39,054 nt of DNA from an uncultured bacterium (lineage in GTDB: Bacteria; Verrucomicrobiota; Verrucomicrobiia; Verrucomicrobiales; V1-33): assembly GCA_903936775.1 (NCBI GenBank), contig CAIZWU010000238.1:1-39054 (forward strand), given 5' to 3'. The position numbers and the translations under genes are program-made. Positions 7,015-18,500 of this stretch are shown in pieces (position 1 is the first letter of the stretch; each line of letters starts with the position of its first letter). The notes under the pieces are model-generated. The model ran no database searches. It saw nothing but the letters and a program-made list of their open reading frames with translations, and had not been told where the DNA came from.

Positions 7015-8481
7015 ATGATACATCCTGCTTACCTTCCGGCTGTCGAAACGTGGAACAGCGCGGTCAACCGCCGCCAGTTTTTCCGGCACAATGCGATGGG
7101 CCTGGGCGCCGCCGCCCTGGCCTCCCTGCTCGGCCAGGGCTCCAGCTCTGCGGAGGATCTCCCGCCGGGCACGCACTTTCCGCCCCGGGCAAAACGCGCC
7201 ATTTACATCTCTCTGATCGGTGCTCCTTCCCAGCTTGATCTGTTTGACTACAAACCCAACCTGAAGGCAGCCTTCAAGAAGGACCTCAAGGATTTCCTCG
7301 CGGCCCAGGGCGAACGCCTGACCGGCATGACCGCCGGCCAATCCTCGTTCCCGGTCGCACCCTCGGCCTTCAAATTCGCCCAGCATGGGCAGTCCGGCGC
7401 GTGGCTCAGCGAAACCCTGCCGTGGACCGCGAAGATGGTGGATGACCTCTGCATCATCCGCTCGATGAAAACCGACGCCATCAATCATGAGCCGGCGAAT
7501 CAGCTGATGTATACCGGCAGCATGATCAGCGGCAAACCTTCCATGGGGTCCTGGCTGTCGTGGGGGCTTGGATCGATGAATCAGGATCTGCCCACCTTTG
7601 TGGTGCTGCACGCCACCCATTCCAATCCCGGTTCCAATGTGCAGGCCATCTCCGCCCGGCTCTGGGGCGCGGGCTTCCTCCCCGGAAAACACGCCGGGGT
7701 GTCCCTGCGGGCCAAGGGCGACCCGGTGCTGTATCTGAAGGATGCGCCGGGCATCTCCCGCGAACTCCGCCGCGACATGCTGGATGGCCTTTCAGCGCTG
7801 AATCAGTCCACCTACGAACTGGTCGGAGATCCGGAAATCCAGACCCGCACCCAGCAGTATGAAATGGCCTTCCGGATGCAGGCCAGCGTACCGGACCTGA
7901 CGGATCTGAGCAGTGAAACGGAAAAAACCTTCGAGCTCTACGGCAAGGAATCCAAGGACCGCGGCACCTTCGCCAACAGCGCCCTGATGGCCCGCCGCCT
8001 GGTGGAGCGGGGGGTGCGTTTTGTGCAGATCTTCCATCGCGGATGGGACCAGCATGGCAACCTGCCCCACGATCTGGCCATGCAATGCAAGGACGTTGAC
8101 CAAGGGTGTTATGCCCTGATCCAGGATCTCAAGCAGCGCGGCATGCTGGACGATACCCTGGTCGTGTTCGGCGGCGAATTCGGCCGCACGGTCTACTCGC
8201 AGGGCAACCTCACGGAAACCGATTACGGCCGCGACCACCACCCGCGCTGCTTCAGCCTGTGGGCGGCCGGCGGCGGCATCAAACCCGGACTCACCCACGG
8301 CGAAACCGACGAGATGGGGTATAACATCGTGAAGGATCCGGTCCATGTACATGATTTCCACGCCACCCTGCTCCACCAACTGGGCATCAACCACGACCGC
8401 CTCGGCTTCAAATACCAAGGCCTCGACCAGCGCCTGACCGGGGTGGAACCAGCCCATGTGGTCAAAGCCATCCTGACCTGA
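7015..8481 (+). CDS. Tat-exported DUF1501 protein (module A)
   Basis: A 488-residue DUF1501 protein, a family with an alkaline-phosphatase/sulfatase-like fold. The N-terminus has a twin-arginine signal (NRRQFF at 18-23, then a hydrophobic stretch GLGAAALASLLG), so it should be exported folded, probably with bound metal. Family landmarks are present: AKRAIYISLIG, FDYKP, WDQHGN, GGEFGRT and GRDHHP, the last two being likely metal-ligand regions by analogy with the superfamily. It ends with the typical DUF1501 tail (LTHGETDEMG, then HDFHATLLHQLG). It is the second gene of module A and ends only 18 bases from the stop of the convergent module B DUF1501 gene. The substrate is unknown. Confidence 0.9.
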   Translation: MIHPAYLPAVETWNSAVNRRQFFRHNAMGLGAAALASLLGQGSSSAEDLPPGTHFPPRAKRAIYISLIGAPSQLDLFDYKPNLKAAFKKDLKDFLAAQGERLTGMTAGQSSFPVAPSAFKFAQHGQSGAWLSETLPWTAKMVDDLCIIRSMKTDAINHEPANQLMYTGSMISGKPSMGSWLSWGLGSMNQDLPTFVVLHATHSNPGSNVQAISARLWGAGFLPGKHAGVSLRAKGDPVLYLKDAPGISRELRRDMLDGLSALNQSTYELVGDPEIQTRTQQYEMAFRMQASVPDLTDLSSETEKTFELYGKESKDRGTFANSALMARRLVERGVRFVQIFHRGWDQHGNLPHDLAMQCKDVDQGCYALIQDLKQRGMLDDTLVVFGGEFGRTVYSQGNLTETDYGRDHHPRCFSLWAAGGGIKPGLTHGETDEMGYNIVKDPVHVHDFHATLLHQLGINHDRLGFKYQGLDQRLTGVEPAHVVKAILT

Positions 8482-8499
8482 TTTCACCCGGGACCACTT

Positions 8500-9939
<1,440 letters not shown>

Positions 9940-9972
9940 GAAAATAAGAGCGTGCGGGCCATGATAAAAAAC

Positions 9973-12378
9973 TTAGCGGACCATCTGGAATTCCGGCTGG
10001 ACCAGCAGAACCCACAACAAATCCTGCAAACCGGCGGCGTTGGGGGGCGATCCGAGGGCTTCTGTGGCCAGCGCCAGCTCCGCCGGCGAGGGAGCGCGGG
10101 AATAAGCAAACGCGTAGAGCCATGACACCAAGGCGGCGCTGCCGGCTCCGGCCTGCTTCTGCAAAATCGCCCTGGCGCCGGTTTCAAGGCGGGTGGTCAG
10201 GATCTGCCCATTGTTCAAATCCATCGCTTCGAGGGTCGTCAGGTCATTGGGCCGCATGGACACGATCTGCTCGCGGTTCGGCCGGCCGAGCGCCCGCATC
10301 AGGAAATCACTCTTCATCAAAGCCGCCCGCACCATGGGCCCCCCACCGTTCGCATTTTCCACGAGGAGTGCCTGCAAGGCGTCATTGATCCCCTGCCAGG
10401 CCGCGCCATTGACTTCGACGGCAGGTTTCCAGTGGCCAGGGTCCGGGGTGAAAAGCCCGTCCGACCGGGGCACGGCGGAGTTCCAAAGCCAGGCAGGACC
10501 GGAATTTAAAGTTTGGAGGGAACCATCCGCGAAACGCAGCTGACCCTGCATCCAGAGCCCCGCTAGGTTCGGTCCCTGGCCACCGTTGGTCCCCACGATG
10601 ACGATTTCATTCTCTCCCGTCCGGAGGGCATCCAGCAGATCCACCGCGACCGGCGTTTCCCATTGATCGCTCCGGGCGATCTCCTTTTGATTCACCCAGA
10701 GTTTGAATCCGTTGTCACAGGTGAGGACGGCGGAGGCGGTTTGGGGGAGGGCAGCGAGGTGGAACCGGGTGCGGAAGCTGACGGTTTCTCCGGACGCCGC
10801 CGCTTTGGCTTTTTGATCACCGGACCAGATCCATTTCGCGGCAAGGGCCTGTTCCGGACGCGGGGCGGAACCCTCCCGTTTGATAGGGGCATCGAATTTC
10901 CGGGGGGCGGCCCCGGTGATCTGCCAGATGGCATCCGTGAACTGCTCGGCGGTCAGGCGCTTGGACCGCGGGCCGGCATAGGTGTAATTCCGGTCGGCGT
11001 CTTCCTTGAGGACTTCCGCGACCGATTGATAGGCCTTGCTGGAGCAGATCAGGGCGAGGGTCCGCTTCAAATCATACTGGTGATCCGCGAGATCGGTGGC
11101 GAGGAAATCCAGCAGATCGCTGTTCCACGGCTCGCTCTGCATGGCGTCCACGGGATGCACGATGCCGTGCCCCATCAGGCGGTGCCAGAGCCGGTTGACG
11201 ATGGTGCGGGTGAACCGGCCGTTCTCCGGATGGGTCATCAAAGCGGCCAGCTGTTTCAGGCGCTCCGCCGGAGGCTGGCTGGCATCGATTTGACCCAATT
11301 CCGGAAAGAGCCAGGAAGCCTTGGCCTGCCGGCCGGTCGGTTTGTCGCAGCGGTGGATCTCCAACGGCTCATCCGAAAACACCGCCGCGAGACCGTAGGC
11401 TTCTTCGAGTTTCCAGCGGTCGATAAAGCTATCATGACAGGAGGCGCACTTCAAATTGATGCCCAGGAAAGTCTGCCCCATGCTTTGGGCGAACTGGACC
11501 GGCACCAGTTGTCCAGCGCTCACCTGGCCGCGCCATTTGATGCCTTTGCCAAAGCCCTCGCTGCCTTCCGTAGGGGCGACGAGTTCCCTGACAAATTGAT
11601 CATACGGTTTATTCTCCAGCAGGGCCTGATACAGCCACGCACTGATCTGCTTCCGCCCGCCATCGATATAACCGGTGCCGGCATAATCGTTGCGGAGGAG
11701 GTCGTTCCAGAACGTCAGCCAATGCTCGGCATAGGGCTGGGGCGTGTTGAGCAGGAGCGCGATGGCCTGCTGGCGTTTTCCGGGGGCAGAGTCGGCGAGG
11801 AAAGCCGTCAATTGCTCCGGCGACGGCAGCAATCCGACGAGGTCCAGATACACCCGGCGTAAGAATGCGTTGTCGCTGAGCGGTGCCGGCACGGGTCCCG
11901 GTTGTTTGGCCAAGTGGGCATCAAGGATGCGGTCCACCGGATTCTCCCGCCCGGCGGAGGCTGCGGGCAGGAGGGGCCGGCGGGGTTTGAGCGGCGGTTC
12001 GTAGGCTCCTTTTTTGAAGGCAAACCCGGCAGTCCATGGCACTCCGGCATCGACCCAGGCGGTCAGGGTCTGCACTTCCGCCGCCGTCAGGCGGGTTCCC
12101 TTGGGCGGCATCTGTTCATCGGAGTCCACCGAGGTGATCAATTGGATGAGCAAACTTTCCGCTCCCCTGCCTTCGATCAGCACCTTGCCGTTTTCGCTGC
12201 CTGCCAGGAGATCCTCCCGGGTGTTCATGGAGAATCCTCCCTTTTTCTTGTCGCCCATGTGACATTCGGCACAGTGCTTTTTCAGGATCGGAACCACTTC
12301 ATGGGAAAAATCCACCGCCGCGGCTGGCAAGGCGGCAGCGAGGCAGGACAGCAGAAAAAGAGGGAGGAAGCGCGGCAT
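9973..12378 (-). CDS. PSD1-type cytochrome c protein with DUF1549/DUF1553 and a beta-sandwich insert (module B)
   Basis: An 801-residue exported protein with a Sec signal peptide (MPRFLPLFLLSCLAAALPAAA). The N-terminal cytochrome domain has CAECH (36-40) and the MPPKG motif. DUF1549 follows with a second heme-type site CASCH (311-315). DUF1553 begins near NGRFTRTIVNRLWHRLMGHG. An insert at about 510-640 (AAKWIWSG..., FRTRFHL, LTCDNGFKLWVNQKEI, GENEIVIVGTN) resembles the beta-sandwich found at the N-terminus of some rhamnosidases and other sugar-active enzymes. It is shorter than the module A and C cytochromes. It sits 50 bases downstream of the propeller gene and 33 bases before the DUF1501 gene. 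Confidence 0.88.
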   Translation of the reverse strand: MPRFLPLFLLSCLAAALPAAAVDFSHEVVPILKKHCAECHMGDKKKGGFSMNTREDLLAGSENGKVLIEGRGAESLLIQLITSVDSDEQMPPKGTRLTAAEVQTLTAWVDAGVPWTAGFAFKKGAYEPPLKPRRPLLPAASAGRENPVDRILDAHLAKQPGPVPAPLSDNAFLRRVYLDLVGLLPSPEQLTAFLADSAPGKRQQAIALLLNTPQPYAEHWLTFWNDLLRNDYAGTGYIDGGRKQISAWLYQALLENKPYDQFVRELVAPTEGSEGFGKGIKWRGQVSAGQLVPVQFAQSMGQTFLGINLKCASCHDSFIDRWKLEEAYGLAAVFSDEPLEIHRCDKPTGRQAKASWLFPELGQIDASQPPAERLKQLAALMTHPENGRFTRTIVNRLWHRLMGHGIVHPVDAMQSEPWNSDLLDFLATDLADHQYDLKRTLALICSSKAYQSVAEVLKEDADRNYTYAGPRSKRLTAEQFTDAIWQITGAAPRKFDAPIKREGSAPRPEQALAAKWIWSGDQKAKAAASGETVSFRTRFHLAALPQTASAVLTCDNGFKLWVNQKEIARSDQWETPVAVDLLDALRTGENEIVIVGTNGGQGPNLAGLWMQGQLRFADGSLQTLNSGPAWLWNSAVPRSDGLFTPDPGHWKPAVEVNGAAWQGINDALQALLVENANGGGPMVRAALMKSDFLMRALGRPNREQIVSMRPNDLTTLEAMDLNNGQILTTRLETGARAILQKQAGAGSAALVSWLYAFAYSRAPSPAELALATEALGSPPNAAGLQDLLWVLLVQPEFQMVR

Positions 12379-12428
12379 GGGAAGGATACGCAGGTTCGGG
12401 GAAAACTTTGGGAATGGGAGGGAGAAAT

Positions 12429-13856
12429 CTAAGGATTTCCAAACGCGAGCAAATGGGAGGCCCCCCGGATGTAGATACGGTTACCGGCCAGCGCCGGACT
12501 GGCCAGCACGGGTTCCCCCACCGCATTCCGGGCCAGAATTTTCAGCGACGGGCCCGCTTCCAGCACGGTCACCACTCCGCGTGTGGAGCATACATAAATC
12601 CGGCCATCCGCCACCACCGGGGAGGCAAAATAATCGCCCCCGGCCTCGCCGCCCAAGCGTTCCCGCTCAAAGATCAGCGTCCCGGTGGCCGCATCCGTGC
12701 AGGTCACCATGCCACCATCCTGCACCACAAAAAGCCGCCCGTCCGAGAGCACCGGTGAGGCTACTTTGGCAATGCCGCTGCGGTGTTTCCACACCGTAAA
12801 GTCTCCGGATAACAGGCCTGAGGCAGCCCCGGGATCCTTGAGCGCGAACAAGCCGTAGTCGCCCAACCGGGTCCATTCCATGGCCCGGTTGGCTTCATCG
12901 CCACTCACCAGCCCATCCCGGTCCTGGTCCATGAAATCGAAGACCCCATCCTTTTCCAGAAAGGGGGCTTCCTGGCGGGTGAGCCGGCCATCCTTGTCAC
13001 CATCTGCAAGGAACATTCCGGCCACCGCGGAAGGGCCCGGAGCGCTGCCGCCAAAGCTGCGCGACATCAGATACAGCCGGCCGTCCCCCAACACCGGGGT
13101 GGGACAGACGCTCACCCCTTCCAAACCACCGGCCGCCCAGCGCTCCTTCCCATCGGTGAGTCCGTAGGACGTGACGCGCAGGCTGCCGCCGACCACCACT
13201 TCGGCGCCTCCCTCCCGCCGCCAGATCACAGGCGTGGTGTAGGCACTGACCGCCTGGGGCCGCGGGGTCAGCCACGCTTGGCGGCCGGTTTCCGCGTCGA
13301 GGGCCAGAACAAACGATTTCCCGCCCTGTTGATCACAGACCAGGATCACTTTGCCATCGGCCACGATGGGCGAGGTCCCGCTGCCATTCACCACGAAGGG
13401 AGCCTCCATGGGGAAACGCCACACCTCCTTGCCGTCAAAATCACAGGCCAGGAGCCCAAATCCGGCATGGTAGGCGTAAACCCGTTGTCCATCGGTGGCC
13501 GGTGTCGCCGCGGCCGGACTGTTGGTGCGGTGCAGACTGGCGGGGCCGGGGGCCGGAACTTCGTGCCGCCACAAAATTTTTCCGTCCTGCCGGTTGAGGC
13601 CGAGGAGCAATTGTTGGGCACCGGAGGCAGCGGTCAGGAAAATCCGGTCCCCCCAAATACTGGGGGAGGAGACGCCTTCCGGCACCGCCGTTTTCCAAAG
13701 CAGGCGCTGGTCCGGCCCAAATTCGACCGGAGGTTTTTCCGAGGCGGCGGCGATGCCCTGGCCATTGGCTCCCCGGAACTGGGGCCATGACGGCACATCG
13801 GCAAAAGCAAGCACCGGGAGGAACGACAACAAAAACAGCAGGGACCGGGAGGACAT
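12429..13856 (-). CDS. Exported PQQ-type beta-propeller protein with two EF-hands
   Basis: A 475-residue protein with a signal peptide ([19 protein letters not shown]). It consists of quinoprotein-dehydrogenase-like propeller blades ([30 protein letters not shown], and PVLGDGRLY / PVLSDGRLF / PVVADGRIY strands). Between blades, residues 285-296 ([12 protein letters not shown]) and 310-321 ([12 protein letters not shown]) form two canonical EF-hand loops, so calcium binding is likely. The frame continues upstream over argG, but that extension has no homology features, and the signal peptide fixes the start at 13856. It may be a binding or scaffold protein rather than an enzyme, since the propeller fold alone does not show PQQ binding. 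It leads the module B operon. Confidence 0.85.
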   Translation of the reverse strand: MSSRSLLFLLSFLPVLAFADVPSWPQFRGANGQGIAAASEKPPVEFGPDQRLLWKTAVPEGVSSPSIWGDRIFLTAASGAQQLLLGLNRQDGKILWRHEVPAPGPASLHRTNSPAAATPATDGQRVYAYHAGFGLLACDFDGKEVWRFPMEAPFVVNGSGTSPIVADGKVILVCDQQGGKSFVLALDAETGRQAWLTPRPQAVSAYTTPVIWRREGGAEVVVGGSLRVTSYGLTDGKERWAAGGLEGVSVCPTPVLGDGRLYLMSRSFGGSAPGPSAVAGMFLADGDKDGRLTRQEAPFLEKDGVFDFMDQDRDGLVSGDEANRAMEWTRLGDYGLFALKDPGAASGLLSGDFTVWKHRSGIAKVASPVLSDGRLFVVQDGGMVTCTDAATGTLIFERERLGGEAGGDYFASPVVADGRIYVCSTRGVVTVLEAGPSLKILARNAVGEPVLASPALAGNRIYIRGASHLLAFGNP

Positions 13857-14012
13857 AGAGCAAGATGCGCTGCCACCCGGCCGCAAGGCAAGCAACTTCG
13901 CCGCACCTGGGAAATCCCCGTCCTGCCCATCAGCCAGACACTCCCCGGCAGGGAACAACCGGCCGCATCGGCATTTGTCTTTCCGGGGCATTGTGCTTTC
14001 CTGCACGCTTCT
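13857..14012. promoter_or_regulatory. Divergent intergenic region between the propeller gene and argG
   Basis: 156 bases must hold the promoters of both the minus-strand module B operon and plus-strand argG. I see no strong hexamer pair, no Shine-Dalgarno before argG and no ARG-box-like palindrome that I could defend. Confidence 0.3.
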
Positions 14013-15365
14013 ATGAAAAAAATCGTTGTCGCGTATTCCGGTGGATTGGACACTTCTGTTTTGCTGCAGTGGCTGAAACAGAAGTATCAGTGTGAGATCA
14101 TTGCCTACTGTGCCGATGTGGGCCAGGAGGAGGAACTGGATGGGCTGGAAAAGAAAGCCACCAGCACCGGGGCGTCCAAATGTTATATCGGCGACCTGCG
14201 GGAAGAATTTGCCCGGGACTACATCTTTCCGATGTTCCAGGCCGCGGCCATCTATGAGGGCCAGTATTTCCTCGGCACCAGCATCGCCCGGCCTTGCATC
14301 GCCAAAGGGATGCTGGACATCGTGGCGAAGGAAAAAGCCGATGCGGTGGCTCATGGGGCCACCGGCAAGGGGAACGATCAGGTGCGTTTTGAACTGAGCG
14401 CAGCCACCCTGGCCCCTCAGGTGAAGGTGCTCGCGCCCTGGCGGATGGACGACTTCCGCGCCGAATTCCCCGGCCGGGCCGAGATGATTGCCTTCGCGGA
14501 AAAACACAAGATTCCCGTCACCGCCTCGGCCAAAAAGCCTTACAGCATGGACCGGAATCTCCTGCACATCTCCTTTGAAGCCGGGATGCTGGAAGACACC
14601 TGGTTCGACGGCACCACGCCGGATGTGCGCGGCATGTATGTCATGAGTGTGGCTCCCGAGGACGCCCCGGACAAACCGGAATACGTCCAGCTCCTCTTTG
14701 AAAAGGGGAACTGTATCGGCCTGATGGCGCATGGCCTGGGCAAGCTGCTGGACAAGATGAAAGTAAAATCCACCGGCGAGCGGGATGGTTATACCTTGCT
14801 GACTCCCTACGGCGTGATGAAGGCGCTGAACGCCCTCGGCGGACGCAATGGCTGCGGCCGGGTGGACATGGTGGAAAACCGTTTTGTCGGCATGAAGAGC
14901 CGCGGCATCTATGAAACCCCCGGCGGCTCGATCCTCTATACCGCGCACCGCCAGATGGAATCCATCACGATGGACCGCGAGGTGATGCACCTGCGCGACA
15001 GCTTGGTTCCCAAATATGCCCAGCTGGTTTACAACGGCTTCTGGTTTGCTCCGGAACGCGAGGCCCTGCAAGCCCTCGTGACGGAATCCCAGAAGAGTGT
15101 CAGCGGTGAAGTGCGGCTGAAACTGTACAAGGGCAACATCATGGCCGCCGGCCGCCAGAGCCCGCTCAGCCTCTATGATGAAGCCATTGCCACCATGGAG
15201 AAGGACCCGACCCAGAGCTACAACCAGAATGACGCCACCGGTTTCATCGCCCTGAACGCCCTGCGCCTGAAAGCCACCGCCCGCCGTGATCTGGCCGGGG
15301 AAACCAAACCGAAAGATAAAGCAAAGAAACAGGACAAGAAGAAGGATAAAAAAGGCAAGAAGTAA
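14013..15365 (+). CDS. argG: Argininosuccinate synthase
   Basis: A 450-residue cytoplasmic enzyme that joins citrulline and aspartate using ATP, the penultimate step of arginine synthesis. The N-terminal nucleotide-binding P-loop is YSGGLDTS (residues 9-16). Further landmarks are the [12 protein letters not shown] stretch, [26 protein letters not shown] and [14 protein letters not shown]. The family is usually about 400 residues. Here the extra length is a lysine-rich tail of about 25 residues ([19 protein letters not shown]), which looks disordered. It is the only housekeeping gene in this part of the window, and a strong terminator follows, so it is probably a single-gene transcript unrelated to the flanking cytochrome modules. 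Confidence 0.97.
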   Translation: MKKIVVAYSGGLDTSVLLQWLKQKYQCEIIAYCADVGQEEELDGLEKKATSTGASKCYIGDLREEFARDYIFPMFQAAAIYEGQYFLGTSIARPCIAKGMLDIVAKEKADAVAHGATGKGNDQVRFELSAATLAPQVKVLAPWRMDDFRAEFPGRAEMIAFAEKHKIPVTASAKKPYSMDRNLLHISFEAGMLEDTWFDGTTPDVRGMYVMSVAPEDAPDKPEYVQLLFEKGNCIGLMAHGLGKLLDKMKVKSTGERDGYTLLTPYGVMKALNALGGRNGCGRVDMVENRFVGMKSRGIYETPGGSILYTAHRQMESITMDREVMHLRDSLVPKYAQLVYNGFWFAPEREALQALVTESQKSVSGEVRLKLYKGNIMAAGRQSPLSLYDEAIATMEKDPTQSYNQNDATGFIALNALRLKATARRDLAGETKPKDKAKKQDKKKDKKGKK

Positions 15366-15400
15366 GCCGGGCGGAAACAAGGCCTTCAACCGCATCAGGA

Positions 15401-15434
15401 GAACCCGGGCCATGGCATGGCCCGGGCTCTTTTT
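15401..15434 (+). terminator. Rho-independent terminator after argG
   Basis: Arms GAACCCGGGCCAT (15401-15413) and ATGGCCCGGGCTC (15417-15429) pair with one mismatch around a three-base loop. A T-run follows at 15430-15434. It lies 36 bases after the argG stop and isolates argG from module C. It is the clearest intrinsic terminator in the window. Confidence 0.9.
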
Positions 15435-15557
15435 GCAGGCACCCGGCGGGCCATCCGTCGGCCCGGAAGGCCCTAGCCGGCGAGGGCTTCCGGAATCCGG
15501 TTTTGAAAGAGCACGTCCCGTGACCGCGTTCCGAAAACGTTTCCATTCCCCGTTCCG

Positions 15558-18464
15558 ATGGCTTTGCCCTGCCCCCGACTTTTCCTTGCTTTGCTGATCG
15601 CAGGCAGTGTTCCGGGCGAGGCATCCCCTGGCCTTGAGCACTTCGAGGACAAGGTCAGGCCTTTACTCGTGGAACATTGTTATGAGTGCCATAGTGCCGG
15701 ACACAAAATCAAAGGCGGCCTCCGTCTGGATCATCGCGCCGGATGGGAAACCGGCGGCGACTCCGGTCCGGCCCTGACACCCGGTGACCCGGCCACCAGC
15801 CTGCTCCTGCGCGCCATCTCGTACGAGGACCGCGACCTCAAAATGCCGCCGAAGCAAAAGCTTTCCGCCGGACAGACCGCCATCCTGCGTGACTGGATCG
15901 CCGCCGGAGCACCTGACCCCCGGGAGGAAGTCCCGGGCGATCCGGCCCCAGCGAGGATACCTGCCCGCGACATTTCCGCCGCAGCGTTGTGGTCCTTCCA
16001 ACCGCCGGCGGTTCCCACTGAGGAAACGCGCCGCCCGCGGGTCAAAGACACCGCCTGGCCCCGGGATGCGATCGATCACCATATCCTCGCGGAGCTGGAA
16101 CAAGCCGGGCTCACCGCCGTGCCGGACGCGCCTCCCGAGGCCCTCGTGCGGCGCTTGTTTTTCGATCTCACCGGTCTGCCGCCCAGCGCTGAAGAAGTTA
16201 GTAATTTCAACGCGGAAGCCTGCGGCCCCCTCGTGGACCGCCTGCTGGCCAGCGAAGCGTTTGCGGAACGCTGGGCCCAGCACTGGCTGGACATCACCCG
16301 GTTCGCGGAAAGTTCCGGGGGCGGACGCACCCTGCCTTTCAAGGATGCCTGGCGGTTCCGCGATTACGTGATAGAATCCATTCACCGCGAAGTGCCCCTC
16401 GATCAAATGATCCGGGAACACCTCGCCGGTGATCTGCTGCCAGCGCCCACCACCGCCGACCGGACGCGGCAATTGACCGCGACCGCCTTTCTGGCGCTGG
16501 GTCCGACCAACTACGAAGAACAGGACAAGGGGGTCCTGCGCATGGACATCATCGACGAGCAGTTGGAAACGATGGGCCGCTCGTTCATGGGCCTGACCCT
16601 CGGCTGTGCCCGCTGCCATGATCACAAATTCGACCCGGTCACCACCAAGGACTATTATGCCCTCGCCGGCATCTTCCGCAGCACGCAGACGCTGCGGGAC
16701 TACACCAGCAATGTGGCTCATTGGGTGGACCTGCCGTTGCCCCCCGGTCCGGCGTTGGAGGAAGCCCTGCAACAAAAAGACCGGCAGCTCGCCAGCCTGC
16801 AGACGGAGTTGCAACAGATCACCGCCCTCATCAAAACGCAGCAGCCCATGTCAGGATCCCTGACAGCCGGCGGGCCGGCCGCCGCGGCCGATCTTCCGGG
16901 CCTGGTGCTGGATGATTCCGCCGCGAGGATTGTCGGGGACTGGAAGCCCTCCACGACTTACCGGAACTACATTGGCCAAGGTTACCTCCACGACAAGAAA
17001 GCGGAAAAAGGTACCTGCACCGCCACCTTCATTCCGTCCATTCCGGAGACCGGCCGATACGAAGTAAGGGTCGCCTACACTCCCGCCCCTGGCCGTGCCA
17101 CCAATGTTCCGGTGCATATTCTCCACGCCGACGGGGAGGAGGATTTGAGCATCGATCAATCGGTCCCGCCGCCGCTGGATGGCCGCTTTGTTTCGCTGGG
17201 CACCTTCCGCTTTGAGAAGGACGGGGCCGGATTCATCCTCATCTCGAATGAGGGCACCAACGGCATCGTCACCCTGGATGCCATCCAGTTGCTCTCCGGG
17301 AAAGACCGGCCCTCCGCCCAGGCAGACCGTGCCGCGGAGATTCCGGCGGACCTCGATGCGCCGGCCCGCCAAAAGCAACTGCAGGCGGAGATCAAAAGCG
17401 TGCAAAACAAACCTCCTTTCCGCCCGGAGACCATGGGGGTGCAGGAAGACGCGGAACCCGGCGACTGCCCGGTCCACATCCGGGGCAGCATCCGCAACCT
17501 GGGTCCGATCGTTCCCCGGGGCTTCATCCGGGCGGCCATGATCCCCGGCCTTCCCGCCATTCCGCCCGGCCAAAGCGGCCGCCTGCAACTGGCCCAATGG
17601 ATGACCCACCCCAAGCATCCGCTCACGGCGCGGGTCATGATCAACCGCATCTGGATGCACCTGTTCGGGGAAGGTCTGGTGCGCTCCGTGGACAATTTTG
17701 GCGCTTCCGGGGAAACGCCGACCCATCCCCAGCTGCTGGATCACCTCGCCCACGATTTCATCCACGACGGCTGGAGTCTCAAGAAGCTGGTCCGCCGTCT
17801 TGTGCTGACCCGCACCTATCAGCTCGCCGGCAGTCCATTGCCGGGCACTGCGTCGTGGTCAGCCCGGCAGGCTGCCGATCCTGACAACCGGCTGCTGTGG
17901 CGCGCCCACCGCCGCCGCCTCGATGCCAATGCCCTGCGCGATGCCATCCTGACGGTCAGTGGCCAGATCGACCGCCGGTTTCTGGGCCCGAATGTCCAGG
18001 CCGGAACGGTGGACCCGAATTCCACGGAAGCCCAAACCCTGGAATACAGTTATGTTTTCACCGACCTCCGCCGCAGCGTGTATTCCCCCGCCTTCCGGAA
18101 CCGGCGGCTGGAGTTCTTCGAGAACTTTGATTTTGCCGACATCAACGGCCCCATCGGCCAGCGCACCCGCGCCACCATCGTCCCCCAGGCCTTGTTTTTC
18201 CTGAACCATCCGTTCATCATCGGACAAAGCCAGTCGACCGCCCGACGGCTGGCCGGCCTCCCTCCCTCCGCCCCGGAGCAGGAACGTCTCGACTGGCTCT
18301 GGCGGTCGGTCCTTGGCCGCACCCCCACCGATGCCGAACGGCGCCAAGCGCTGGACTACCTGACTCTTCCCTCCTCCCGACCGGTCCCCACGACGGAAGA
18401 GGCCCGCTGGGCCCAACTCGTGCAAACTTTGTTCGCCACCGCTGATTTCCGGTTTCTGGATTGA
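15558..18464 (+). CDS. PSD1-type cytochrome c protein with DUF1549/DUF1553 and a carbohydrate-binding-like insert (module C)
   Basis: A 968-residue exported protein with a short signal peptide (MALPCPRLFLALLIAGSVPGEA). The cytochrome domain has CYECH (41-45), MPPKQK and the RDWIAAGAPDP end. DUF1549 has GCARCHDHKFDP, a second heme-type site at 350-354. A short coiled-coil-like stretch follows (about 400-430), then a beta-sandwich at about 455-590 (GRYEVRVAYTP, NVPVHILHADG, GIVTLDAIQLL) like the golvesin/xanthan-lyase-associated domain. DUF1553 begins near HPLTARVMINRIWMHLFG. The insert differs from the LamG of module A and the sandwich of module B, so the accessory domain is the variable part among otherwise similar proteins. 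The DUF1501 partner follows after 36 bases. Confidence 0.9.
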   Translation: MALPCPRLFLALLIAGSVPGEASPGLEHFEDKVRPLLVEHCYECHSAGHKIKGGLRLDHRAGWETGGDSGPALTPGDPATSLLLRAISYEDRDLKMPPKQKLSAGQTAILRDWIAAGAPDPREEVPGDPAPARIPARDISAAALWSFQPPAVPTEETRRPRVKDTAWPRDAIDHHILAELEQAGLTAVPDAPPEALVRRLFFDLTGLPPSAEEVSNFNAEACGPLVDRLLASEAFAERWAQHWLDITRFAESSGGGRTLPFKDAWRFRDYVIESIHREVPLDQMIREHLAGDLLPAPTTADRTRQLTATAFLALGPTNYEEQDKGVLRMDIIDEQLETMGRSFMGLTLGCARCHDHKFDPVTTKDYYALAGIFRSTQTLRDYTSNVAHWVDLPLPPGPALEEALQQKDRQLASLQTELQQITALIKTQQPMSGSLTAGGPAAAADLPGLVLDDSAARIVGDWKPSTTYRNYIGQGYLHDKKAEKGTCTATFIPSIPETGRYEVRVAYTPAPGRATNVPVHILHADGEEDLSIDQSVPPPLDGRFVSLGTFRFEKDGAGFILISNEGTNGIVTLDAIQLLSGKDRPSAQADRAAEIPADLDAPARQKQLQAEIKSVQNKPPFRPETMGVQEDAEPGDCPVHIRGSIRNLGPIVPRGFIRAAMIPGLPAIPPGQSGRLQLAQWMTHPKHPLTARVMINRIWMHLFGEGLVRSVDNFGASGETPTHPQLLDHLAHDFIHDGWSLKKLVRRLVLTRTYQLAGSPLPGTASWSARQAADPDNRLLWRAHRRRLDANALRDAILTVSGQIDRRFLGPNVQAGTVDPNSTEAQTLEYSYVFTDLRRSVYSPAFRNRRLEFFENFDFADINGPIGQRTRATIVPQALFFLNHPFIIGQSQSTARRLAGLPPSAPEQERLDWLWRSVLGRTPTDAERRQALDYLTLPSSRPVPTTEEARWAQLVQTLFATADFRFLD

Positions 18465-18500
18465 CCTTCCGGCCCACCCCCTTTCCCTAATTTCCCCACC

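Noticed and set aside
10663..11862. Plus-strand frame of about 400 codons inside the module B cytochrome gene
   Set aside because: Antisense shadow with no motif or export signal.
13857..15641. N-terminal extension of the propeller frame across argG
   Set aside because: The signal peptide at 13856 marks the real start. The extension is antisense to argG and has no recognisable domain.
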